A stretch of 64,000 nt of DNA from Candidatus Bathyarchaeia archaeon (GTDB lineage: Archaea; Thermoproteota; Bathyarchaeia; Bathyarchaeales; Bathycorpusculaceae): assembly GCA_038873195.1 (NCBI GenBank), contig JAVZEV010000001.1, forward strand, positions 1-64,000, given 5' to 3'. The notes under the pieces are model-generated. The model was given only the letters and a program-made list of their open reading frames with translations. It was not told the origin of the DNA and ran no database searches. The translations under genes and the position numbers were made by a program. Below, piece by piece: positions 41,498 through 50,040 of the stretch (positions within the stretch are counted from its first letter, which is position 1; every line of letters starts with the position of its first letter).

Positions 41498-44338
41498 TTG
41501 GCGTCGGTGCTTGAGCGGAACATTCAGATTGAGCTTTATCGTGTGTTGCAGAATCTCGTTGCTAAGAAGTTCTCTTACAATGATATCGAGTTTGTTGGTG
41601 TTAGGTTTGAACCTACAATCAATGGTAGACCTGACCTTGTTGTTGAGGCTATTGATAAGGGCAAGAAGTTGTCTCTTCTTGTTATTGAGACTAAGCGTAA
41701 AGTTCCTTTTGTTGACCGTAAGTTTGACCCTTACAGTAAGGATGTGATTAGGCAAGCTTCAGGTTACGCAGTTGATTTGGGTGCTCCTTATTTTGCTACG
41801 TGTAATGGTGAAGTTCTTGTTTTGTTTGATACCTTTACTGCTGGTGTTCCTCTTCCACAAAGGAAATTGAAACATTATAGGGTTTCTTTTGATGAGGAGT
41901 TTGCGAAGACGCTTTTGGAAGAGGTTTGCAGGTTTAGGATTGGTGTGGGTAAATGGCTTGAGCTTGATGATGTGTTTTTGCAGAGGCTTAGGACTTTTCA
42001 CACTTTTATTACGCCTTTTGTTTTGGAGTCGCTTAATCGGCAATTGCGTGATGATGTGAATTTTAAGGAGGAGTATGTGCGGTGGCTTAAGTCTCAGTTT
42101 TTTGAATATTCACCAGCGATGAATGAGCAGATTGCTGAGCAACTTGCGTATATGTTGATGAATCGTTTGACGTTTTATAAGACTTTGGAGACGCAGATTC
42201 CTTCTTTGCCTAAGTTGACGAAGATTGAGACGGATGACTCTAAAGTGTTTTCCGAAAGGCTTAGGGCGACTTTTGATGAGGTTTGTAGGGATGTGGATTA
42301 TGAGGCTGTTTTTGAGCCTCATATGGTTCTTGACCAGTTGTTGTTGCCTAGAAAGTTGATGTTTGCTTTGAATGATTTTATTGAGGAGCTTGGGACTTAT
42401 GATTTGTCTAAGATTCGAAGTGATGTTATTGGTAGGGTTTATGAGGAGTTGATTCCTGATGTGGAGAGGCATAGGCTTGGGCAGTATTATACGCCTCCGC
42501 CGATTATTGAGTTGATTACTGAGATGTGTATTAGGTCGGCGAATGATAGGGTTTTGGACCCTGCTTGTGGAAGTGGTGGGTTTCTTGTTAAGGCTTATCA
42601 TAAGCTTAGGGATTTGAAGAAGAAGGAGAATCCGTTTGCTGATGATGCTAAATTGCATGAGGAAATTTTGAATCAACTGTATGGTGTGGATATTAATCCT
42701 TTTCCTGCTCAGTTGTCGAGTATTAATTTGGCTGTTAGGAATCTTCAGGTTGCGAGTAGGCACATAAACTTGGTTGTTAGCGACTTCTTTAAGGTTAAAC
42801 CTTCTGTGGGTATTATTCCTAAAGACCTTGATGTTGTGGTGACTAATCCGCCTTACACTAGACAAGAGGAAATGGAATATAAGGACCAAATCAGAGAAGA
42901 AGCACTAACCTATTCAGATGGTTCAAAGATTCCGTTAGACGCACGGGCTGGGATTTACGCGTATTTCTTTACGCATAGTGCGAAGTTTCTGAAGAATCAT
43001 GGTATGATGGGACAGATAACTTCGGATACTTGGCTTGACGTAGGCTTTGGGGAAGACTTGAAAATGTTCTTCCTTGACCACTTTAAGATTCATGCTATAG
43101 TATGGTATGATGTTCGAGCCTTTGAGAAAGCTCTTGTCGGAACATGCATAACCATTCTTGAAAAAGAGGACGAATCGAAGGAAGACAGAGACGACAATCT
43201 TGTCAAGTTTGTTAGAATTAAGAAAGCCATGCCTACTGAAGAATTGGTTAGAACAATCGAGACCGCAAAAGAAGACTTTGAAGATGACCGTATAGGAATA
43301 ACCGTCAAGAAACAGAAAGAGCTTGAACCCGAGGACAAATGGGGAAAATTCCTCAGAGCACCAACCATATACTTCAAGCTTTTATCTAATCCAAAAATGA
43401 TAAAGTTTAGAGAGGTTGCAGACATTAAAAGAGGTTACACAACAGGAGCAAACGAGTTCTTCTATTTGGACAAGGAAAAGATTAAGCTATGGGGTATAGA
43501 GAAACAGTTTCTCGAACCCATTGTTACTTCTCCGAAAAACATTAAAATTGAATTGAGAAGCAGGGACATTTCAGATTGGCTGTTAATGGTTAATTTATCA
43601 AAAGAAGAGTTATCTAACCAGAATATTTTGAAATATATTGAACATGGAGAAAATGTTGAAGTAAGAGTAAGAGGCGGAAAAGATAAGGGCAAAGCTATCA
43701 AGGGCTATCAAAATCTTTCTACATTGAAATCCCGAAGTATTTGGTATATTCTAACCCGAAGAGAACCAGCTCCACTCCTGCTTTCCTGCAAGATTTGGGA
43801 AAGATTTATCGTAGTGTTGAACCAAGCTAAAGCCCAAGCGGATAAAGCCTTTTATGAAATTAGACCTAAAAATGCCAAGCATATCGATGTTCTCGCAGGA
43901 ATACTCAACTCTTCATTAACTGCACTCTTAGCTGAGTTGCATGGAAGGTTTTATGGTGGCGGAGTCTTGGAGTTGGAGATTTATGAGTGCAAAGATTTAC
44001 CAGTTCTAAATCCAGAAAAGCTATCAGAAAAAGAAAGACGAAAAATTGAAGAGGCATTTTCTAAGGTTTGTGAGGCTCAGAATAAAGGTGATGAAAAGCT
44101 AGAGCAAGAAGCAAGAGTAGAACTTGATAATGCTGTTTTTGATGTTCTCAAACTGAAGGAAAGTGAGCGTAAACAAGTGTATGAAGGTTTAGAATTGCTT
44201 AGGCGGATGCGTCTTCAAAGAAAAGAAGTTGACGTTCTCGTTCAAACAGCAGAAAAATGGAAACCACACAAAAAACCCAAAAAAGAAAAGAAACTCAAGC
44301 TAGAACCATCCAAACGACTAGACACATGGGTAAAATAA
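41498..44338 (+). CDS. Fused restriction nuclease-DNA methyltransferase (Type IIG-like)
   Basis: A 946-residue protein. Residues 35-110 contain a PD-(D/E)xK-type nuclease core (D46 in GRPDLVVE, then E64-x-K66 in VIETKRK), as in HsdR N-domains. After a helical region, the gamma-type N6-adenine methylase has SAM motif DPACGSGGF (D354) and catalytic NPPY (N450). The C-terminal 350 residues are probably the target recognition domain (VADIKRGYTTGANEFFYLD). It starts with TTG at 41498. Such single-chain enzymes cut and modify DNA. Base use changes near 42850 from T/G-rich to A-rich. Confidence 0.92.
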   Translation: MASVLERNIQIELYRVLQNLVAKKFSYNDIEFVGVRFEPTINGRPDLVVEAIDKGKKLSLLVIETKRKVPFVDRKFDPYSKDVIRQASGYAVDLGAPYFATCNGEVLVLFDTFTAGVPLPQRKLKHYRVSFDEEFAKTLLEEVCRFRIGVGKWLELDDVFLQRLRTFHTFITPFVLESLNRQLRDDVNFKEEYVRWLKSQFFEYSPAMNEQIAEQLAYMLMNRLTFYKTLETQIPSLPKLTKIETDDSKVFSERLRATFDEVCRDVDYEAVFEPHMVLDQLLLPRKLMFALNDFIEELGTYDLSKIRSDVIGRVYEELIPDVERHRLGQYYTPPPIIELITEMCIRSANDRVLDPACGSGGFLVKAYHKLRDLKKKENPFADDAKLHEEILNQLYGVDINPFPAQLSSINLAVRNLQVASRHINLVVSDFFKVKPSVGIIPKDLDVVVTNPPYTRQEEMEYKDQIREEALTYSDGSKIPLDARAGIYAYFFTHSAKFLKNHGMMGQITSDTWLDVGFGEDLKMFFLDHFKIHAIVWYDVRAFEKALVGTCITILEKEDESKEDRDDNLVKFVRIKKAMPTEELVRTIETAKEDFEDDRIGITVKKQKELEPEDKWGKFLRAPTIYFKLLSNPKMIKFREVADIKRGYTTGANEFFYLDKEKIKLWGIEKQFLEPIVTSPKNIKIELRSRDISDWLLMVNLSKEELSNQNILKYIEHGENVEVRVRGGKDKGKAIKGYQNLSTLKSRSIWYILTRREPAPLLLSCKIWERFIVVLNQAKAQADKAFYEIRPKNAKHIDVLAGILNSSLTALLAELHGRFYGGGVLELEIYECKDLPVLNPEKLSEKERRKIEEAFSKVCEAQNKGDEKLEQEARVELDNAVFDVLKLKESERKQVYEGLELLRRMRLQRKEVDVLVQTAEKWKPHKKPKKEKKLKLEPSKRLDTWVK

Positions 44339-44372
44339 CACAATCAACCAACACAACCACGGAGTCAAAGAA

Positions 44373-45056
44373 ATGGCAAAAGCTCGACACTTTTACACCT
44401 ACGTGGATGAAAGCGGCGACCTAGGTTTCTCTGCAAAAGCATCTAAATTCTTTGTGGTCGCTTACCTTACCCTAGAAAACCCATTCAAACTAGCAAAAAC
44501 TATGAAACGCATGCTCAAAAGACTCCACGAAAAAAGAGAATATGCCCGGGGATATAATGAACTAAAATACTCCTACTCAAAGAGCATAATAAAACAAAAG
44601 GTTCTACAAAAAATTAGCCAAACAAACATAGAAATAGGCTTTATAGTTCTCGAAAAATCCAAAGTAAAGCCTGACCTAAGAAAAAACCGAACAATTCTCT
44701 ACAACTACGTCGTAGTAGACCCTATCATGCGAAACATCCTACCAACCCTTTCAGCAACAAGCAAACTAATCCTAACAATCGACAAAAGCCTCCCACGCTC
44801 AAGCATAGAAGCATTCAACACATACGCAAAAAACAAAGCATCATGGCTCACAACCCAAGCACCTTGGACAAACCAAAGCCTCACGATAATAAGACAAATA
44901 AGTGTTCAACACGAAAACTCACAAAAAGAACCATGCTTGCAAGCAGCCGACTTTCTAGCAGGCGCATGCTTCCACAAATACGAACACAACAACAACGCTT
45001 ATTACAAAATAATCGAAAACAAAGTAAAATACTTCAACTATCTATGGCGACGATGA
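44373..45056 (+). CDS. DUF3800 domain protein
   Basis: A 227-residue protein. It starts FYTYVDESGDLGF, the DUF3800 hallmark (RNase H-like acidic motif), and has a late QAADFLAGACFHKYEH acidic segment. DUF3800 proteins are frequent beside restriction systems and other defence genes, and a nuclease role is proposed from fold. The ATG lies 34 bp after the restriction gene, and ACGGAG is present upstream. The A/C-rich coding style differs from the first part of the restriction gene. The substrate is unknown. Confidence 0.85.
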   Translation: MAKARHFYTYVDESGDLGFSAKASKFFVVAYLTLENPFKLAKTMKRMLKRLHEKREYARGYNELKYSYSKSIIKQKVLQKISQTNIEIGFIVLEKSKVKPDLRKNRTILYNYVVVDPIMRNILPTLSATSKLILTIDKSLPRSSIEAFNTYAKNKASWLTTQAPWTNQSLTIIRQISVQHENSQKEPCLQAADFLAGACFHKYEHNNNAYYKIIENKVKYFNYLWRR

Positions 45057-45364
45057 AAAATGCGAACCCCGCCCTGACGCTCCCATCCCGAGTCCACGGG
45101 CATCATAGCCTCGGACGGGACTTACTCGCAATAATAATAAACGTTCTATACTGCTTAAAAAGTTTGCGACGCATAATTCAATAAAAAGGAAATCAAGGTT
45201 TCGAAGAAAAAACCTCAAAAATTCATTTATTATCCTTTTGCAATATCATACCAAGCGGAATCCCACTAAGTTTAGCTATGGACGCCATGGGTTTATTGGC
45301 TGTTGAATATTTAAAATAGGCGAGCAGACTAAATCTAACTATTAACAAGACTAGTGAGGGAAAG
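45057..45364. other. Intergenic region with GC-rich, hairpin-prone segment
   Basis: No gene is supported over these 308 bases. Bases 45061-45122 are far richer in GC than their surroundings and can form short stems, for example CCCG/CGGG around AGTCCA and AGTCC/GGACT. On the minus strand a 22-codon frame reads MMPVDSGWERQGGVR. A TCGCAA/TTGCGA inverted repeat lies further right. It may be a structured RNA, or the remnant of an insertion-sequence end. The rest is AT-rich with a TATA-like GAATATTTAAAATAGG at 45305-45320 for mre11. Confidence 0.4.
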
Positions 45365-46576
45365 ATGAATTTGAGGAGTTTCAGTTTTGTTCATGCTGCG
45401 GATTTGCATTTAGGTTATACCCAGTACGGTTTAGAAGTTAGGCGTGAGGATTTTGACAAGGCTTTCCAAGAACTAGTCGACAGAACCATTGAGTTAAAAC
45501 CTGATTTTATGATTATTGCTGGAGACCTATTCCACCAAGCACGCCCATCAAACATCACTTTGGAAAACGCCATCAGACAATTCAGCCGCTTGCGTGAAGC
45601 TGAAATTCCAGTTTTAACCGTTGACGGTTCGCATGATTCAGCACCCAACATAATCACTGGAAGCATTCTAAATCCGTTAGACAGCGCTGGCTTAATCTAT
45701 CACTTGCCAAGACACGAAGGCGCCTGCTGGCGCAAACCAGACTCATGCTATGTTTACGGCGTGCCAAACTATAGAACCAGACGCAAAACCGAAGAAAGCC
45801 TTCCAGCTTTCATGGAACAAAACAAACCATCACCAGACCCTTCACTATTCAACATTTTTGTTTTCCACATGGCTCTAGACATTCCAAGCGTCAAACCGCC
45901 CTACATGGAAGCTGAAGCTCCGCCAGAACTTATTCCCGAAGGCTTCAACTACTACGCAGCTGGACACGTACACGAACCATACAAGGAAAAATTCAAAAAC
46001 GGACTATTAATTTACAGCGGATGCATCGAAACCGTTGACTACACAGAAGCCAAAATAAGAAAGGGCTTCTACCACGTCAAAGTAGACGAGAAAGGCACAG
46101 CTTCGCCAGAGTTCATAGAACTTGAGCCTCAACGCAAGTTTACCGTGTTAGAACAAGACTTCACCGGAATGAACCCCACAAAAATTACAGAACTCGCCAC
46201 ACAACTTGTAAAAGACGCAGACGAGGAAGGCGTCATAATTGTTCCAGTTTTGAGGGGAACTCTGCCAGTTGAAACAAGCCGCGCAGAAGTTGACATCGCC
46301 AAAATCCGAAGCGCAGTTAAAAAGGCTCTACTTGTGCACCCAATTATTTCCTTGCGTGAAAGCGAAGTCTCGGAAGAAATCGTTCGCTCAATCTTCGAAA
46401 GCGAATTCAAAGACTTAAAAACGAAAGCATTCGAATACTTCCTACAAATCTTCTCTGAACGCTACCCCCGAGAAGAAGCCGAAAAAATCGCACGCGTAGC
46501 CCTCAGCCTAATTGAACCACTAACCAAAAAACAAGAAGAAAAAGTGAAACAAACCATCGAGGAGCTTCTACAATGA
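45365..46576 (+). CDS. mre11: DNA double-strand break repair nuclease Mre11
   Basis: A 403-residue Mn-dependent nuclease acting with Rad50 at DNA ends. Phosphoesterase motifs: HAADLHLG (D13, H15), MIIAGDLFHQ, VDGSHD, FHMALD and YYAAGHVHEPY. The usual GNHD motif reads GSHD here, with Asn replaced by Ser, while His and Asp are kept. The C-terminal half is the capping and Rad50-binding region. GAGGGAAAG precedes the ATG. It overlaps rad50 by 4 bases (ATGA). No herA or nurA is adjacent. Confidence 0.95.
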   Translation: MNLRSFSFVHAADLHLGYTQYGLEVRREDFDKAFQELVDRTIELKPDFMIIAGDLFHQARPSNITLENAIRQFSRLREAEIPVLTVDGSHDSAPNIITGSILNPLDSAGLIYHLPRHEGACWRKPDSCYVYGVPNYRTRRKTEESLPAFMEQNKPSPDPSLFNIFVFHMALDIPSVKPPYMEAEAPPELIPEGFNYYAAGHVHEPYKEKFKNGLLIYSGCIETVDYTEAKIRKGFYHVKVDEKGTASPEFIELEPQRKFTVLEQDFTGMNPTKITELATQLVKDADEEGVIIVPVLRGTLPVETSRAEVDIAKIRSAVKKALLVHPIISLRESEVSEEIVRSIFESEFKDLKTKAFEYFLQIFSERYPREEAEKIARVALSLIEPLTKKQEEKVKQTIEELLQ

Positions 46577-48660
46577 AAATTGAAATCGTACAATTAGAAA
46601 ACATCCGCTCCCACGTCAAATCCACCGTGCCCTTCGCAAGAGGCTTCAACTGCCTAGTCGGCGGTTTAGGCTGCGGAAAATCCAGCATCCTATACTCCAT
46701 AGACTTCGCCCTGTTCGGAGACCCAATCGGAAGAAGCTACGATTACTTGCTGCGCGAAGGAGCAAACCACGGAAAAGTCACAGTCCAATTCATCCAAAAC
46801 GGCAAAACCTACAAAATCATCCGCGGACTAAAAAAACGCGGAAAAGGCATAAACCAAGACTTTGACGAACTGAAACTATTCGAAGGCGAAAACCTAATAG
46901 CAAGCATAAAAAGCGACGCCATAGCCGAACAACTCAAAGCAATAACGGGCTTAGACAAAGAACTTTTCCGCGAAATAGTTTGGGTTAGACAAGAACACCT
47001 AAAAGAACTCTTAGACGCCACATCAAGAGACAGACAAAAACGCTTAGACGAACTATTCGGGCTGTCAGATTACGAAGAAGCATGGAGCAACCTCCTAGGC
47101 TACGAGAAAGAGTATGAAGGCGAAAGAAAAGCCCTCGAAAAAGACCCAGACATTGTTGGAATGGAAAAAATAAGCCAAGAATACAACCGAACAGCCGAAG
47201 AATTCTCACTTGTCGAAATCGAAATGGAAGAAGCCGCGAAAAAACTGAACTCAGCCAAAAAAGCCTTAGAAGAAACTGAACTGACGCTTAAAAGGCTGGA
47301 AGAAGTAAAAAACCGCATCGAAGAACTCAAACGAAAAGAAACACAAATACAAACAAACCTATCCAACATTGAAGATGCGTTGCTATCGTTAACGAGAAGG
47401 ATTGACGAGAAAAAAATCGCCTTAGACAATTTTAAACAGCGCCTATCCGCCATAGAAACACAAATCGAATCATACAAGGCTAAACTCAAAGAAGCAAGCA
47501 TCGACCCAAACCAATCAACTGAATCCTTACGGCAACAGTTAACAAGCTTTGACGAGCGAATCACCACCTTAAAAGGCGAACAAGAAGCAACACTTAAAGG
47601 AATACGCGAAGACCAAAAAAGAATCTCTTCACTCTCCACAGAAAACCGTTGCCCACTTTGCCTGCAAACATTAAACGAAGAATACAAGAATGATTTAATG
47701 CGGAGAATTCAAACAGAAAACACTGAAAGACAGCAAACAATAACGCAGCTTCAAAGCGAAATTGAACAGCTGCAACGAATAAAAGCCATAGCCAACAATG
47801 CATTTTCTAACATTCAAACACTAACCTTGCAAGCAGATAACATTAGAACAAACATTACCAAAGAAGAAGACGCACTAACCGAATTTTACAAGGAATTCGA
47901 AGAAAAACAAAGATTAACGCAAGACTTGCGGCTGCAACTGGAAACTGTAAGAGCAGAAATAAGCATGTTTGACATGTCTGAACTGGAAACTGCAAGAACC
48001 CGAAGAGAACAAGCCTTCCGACAATACTACTCTTTAGATTCTGAACTGCGAACCAAAGAGAATCGCAAAAAAGAACTCCTTAGATGTTTAGATGAGATTA
48101 AGGAAAGAATTGACCAAGCCCAGCATAAAATTGAACGCATGGAAAAAATAACCAAAGCTGTCGAAATTATCGGCGGCATACGTGAGGCCTACCGAAGCAT
48201 TCAACCCAAACTGCGAGCTGAATTCGTGAAAGTCCTAAGAAACTTTGTTCAGCAAGTTCTTGACACTCTAGTTGGCGGCGAAGGACCCTTAATAAACGTG
48301 CTAATCGACGAGACTTACACGCCGTATGTTAAAAGCGAAAGCGGCGTTGAAAGAGAAGTTTCACACTTGTCCGGCGGCGAAAGAACCTTGCTTGCTTTTG
48401 CCTATCGCCTTGGATTGGGACAGTTGATTATGCAGTCGAGGACAGGGCATGGATTAAGCATGCTATTGCTGGATGAGCCAACCGAAAGTCTCGGAAGAGA
48501 AGACGGTTCAATAGACCGCCTAGCAGAAGCCATATCACGTTTCAAAGCTATAGAACAAATAATAGCCGTGACGCACAGTGAAGCCTTTGCAGAAAAAGCT
48601 GAGCATGTGATAAGGCTTGAGAAAGAAGCTGGCGAAAGTAGAGTGTCAGTCGAAAAATAA
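46573..48660 (+). CDS. rad50: DNA double-strand break repair ATPase Rad50
   Basis: A 695-residue SMC-like ATPase. The N-terminal Walker A is VGGLGCGKSS (K36), the Q-loop region VWVRQEHLKELL, and the zinc hook C360-P-L-C363 in the coiled-coil middle. The C-terminal signature is LSGGERTLL (600-603) and Walker B is MLLLDEPTES (D634, E635). The length is below the typical roughly 850-900 residues, owing to shorter coiled coils. It starts inside the mre11 stop codon. It forms the Mre11-Rad50 complex that opens and processes DNA breaks. Confidence 0.96.
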   Translation: MKIEIVQLENIRSHVKSTVPFARGFNCLVGGLGCGKSSILYSIDFALFGDPIGRSYDYLLREGANHGKVTVQFIQNGKTYKIIRGLKKRGKGINQDFDELKLFEGENLIASIKSDAIAEQLKAITGLDKELFREIVWVRQEHLKELLDATSRDRQKRLDELFGLSDYEEAWSNLLGYEKEYEGERKALEKDPDIVGMEKISQEYNRTAEEFSLVEIEMEEAAKKLNSAKKALEETELTLKRLEEVKNRIEELKRKETQIQTNLSNIEDALLSLTRRIDEKKIALDNFKQRLSAIETQIESYKAKLKEASIDPNQSTESLRQQLTSFDERITTLKGEQEATLKGIREDQKRISSLSTENRCPLCLQTLNEEYKNDLMRRIQTENTERQQTITQLQSEIEQLQRIKAIANNAFSNIQTLTLQADNIRTNITKEEDALTEFYKEFEEKQRLTQDLRLQLETVRAEISMFDMSELETARTRREQAFRQYYSLDSELRTKENRKKELLRCLDEIKERIDQAQHKIERMEKITKAVEIIGGIREAYRSIQPKLRAEFVKVLRNFVQQVLDTLVGGEGPLINVLIDETYTPYVKSESGVEREVSHLSGGERTLLAFAYRLGLGQLIMQSRTGHGLSMLLLDEPTESLGREDGSIDRLAEAISRFKAIEQIIAVTHSEAFAEKAEHVIRLEKEAGESRVSVEK

Positions 48661-48698
48661 TTAGAAAAAGAGTGGTTAGCAAGCATAATTGTGTTTTT

Positions 48699-50036
48699 CT
48701 ATTCTTGTCCAGCAAGCGTTAATTTGGTAAGCTTCACTGTTGGCGAATAACAGTGCGCACTGTTTCTCAAATCATTGCCTATTATCTCTATTCCATCCTT
48801 GAGAAGTTCATAGAAGTTCCCTGAAATAACCGCTCCTTTAATTGGCTGCGCAAGCTCGCCGTTTTCAATAAGGTATCCATGGCTTATTGTAGCGTTTAAA
48901 TTACCGCTTACGGGATTCGAAAGCCACTCGCCAATAGTTTCTTCCACAAAGACTCCTTTCTTTGTATCTCGAATAATCTCTTCGATGGTTGTCTTTCCCG
49001 CTTTTAAGATTAAGTTTGTGGGTGCTGGCTGCGGGTTTATCCAATAGAAGTTTCTGAAGGCGTTTCCAGTTGACTCCACATTGTCTCTGGTGGCTGTGTA
49101 GTTATCGTAAATGTAGTTTTTGAGAATGCCTTTTTCTATGATTGGTGTTCTCTGTGTTGGGTGTCCTTCGTCATCGAATGGTTTTGTTCGCCAACCCTTA
49201 GGCATTAATCCATCATCAACTATGCTGAGGTCTTCCATGGCTATTTGGGTTCCAACCTTGTTTGCAAGCGGTGACCTGCCCTTCTGAACCCATTCTGCAG
49301 TTATTGGACCGTTCAAAATCCATCCGAAAATGTTCGCGAAAATCTGGTTTCTAATAACCACTGCCATTTGACCACTCTTGATAGGCTTGGCTTTAAGGAA
49401 TTTCACGGCTTTCTCCGCAGCTTTTTCAGCCAACTCCTCAAATTTTGTCTCTTTCCAGAATCGCGTTTCTTGATGTTCATTCCCCGTGCTCTCCATACTG
49501 GCTTCTTTCGCTTTCGTTCTCATCCAAACTTCTATGTTGGATTCTCTTCTTTCCGAACTTTCGTTGTAGTTGTTTATGATGGAAACATTAGAAGTTGAGA
49601 CATTCAAAATTCCACGTGTGGGCTTGACTCTTTTATCATAATTTTTCATTAAATCAATCGCAAGGGTCAGTTTTTCAATGATTTCCTCGTGTTCTAAGCT
49701 TTCTAAGGTTTTGTCGTAATATTCTTGTGCTGGTGATTTTCCAAATTTTTTGTTCATGTGCTTCCAGTGCGGGTCTTCGGGTGCTACCTTGGCAATTTTA
49801 ACCGTTCTCGCTACTATTTCGCTGATTTCTTTCTCGTCCAAAATTGAGGTTGCACACGTCGCGATTTTTCTGCCTAACGCAACTCGCAAGCCTATTCCTA
49901 CAGATTCAGTTGTCTTCAAACTCTGGATTATTTCGTCAAATTCTACACGGACATTCTTTGTTTTCTGCGCATAAACTTCCACTTCAGTTGCGCCTAATTC
50001 TAGTGCTTTTTTAACAGCCAATTCAGCTATTTCCAT
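48699..50036 (-). CDS. TldE/PmbA family metalloprotease partner
   Basis: A 445-residue protein of the modulator-of-gyrase family, lacking the HExxxH zinc motif of TldD, as expected for the E partner. It has family segments such as EVEVYAQKTKNVRVEFDE, RGILNVSTSNVSIINNYNES and AISHGYLIENGE-like NATISHGYLIENGEL. ATG at 50036 is chosen because GGAGGAAGGTGA lies just upstream; a TTG at 50054 overlaps the preceding gene. It begins 4 bases after the tldD stop. TldD-TldE pairs degrade unfolded peptides or process modified peptides. Confidence 0.9.
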   Translation of the reverse strand: MEIAELAVKKALELGATEVEVYAQKTKNVRVEFDEIIQSLKTTESVGIGLRVALGRKIATCATSILDEKEISEIVARTVKIAKVAPEDPHWKHMNKKFGKSPAQEYYDKTLESLEHEEIIEKLTLAIDLMKNYDKRVKPTRGILNVSTSNVSIINNYNESSERRESNIEVWMRTKAKEASMESTGNEHQETRFWKETKFEELAEKAAEKAVKFLKAKPIKSGQMAVVIRNQIFANIFGWILNGPITAEWVQKGRSPLANKVGTQIAMEDLSIVDDGLMPKGWRTKPFDDEGHPTQRTPIIEKGILKNYIYDNYTATRDNVESTGNAFRNFYWINPQPAPTNLILKAGKTTIEEIIRDTKKGVFVEETIGEWLSNPVSGNLNATISHGYLIENGELAQPIKGAVISGNFYELLKDGIEIIGNDLRNSAHCYSPTVKLTKLTLAGQE

Positions 50037-50040
50037 AATT

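Noticed and set aside
42110-42889. Minus-strand open frame inside the restriction gene
   Set aside because: It is antisense to the nuclease-methylase domains, low in complexity, and ends where the host gene's base composition changes.
44843-45184. 113-codon frame running from DUF3800 into the GC-rich region
   Set aside because: It is out of frame with DUF3800, low in complexity, and has no start context.
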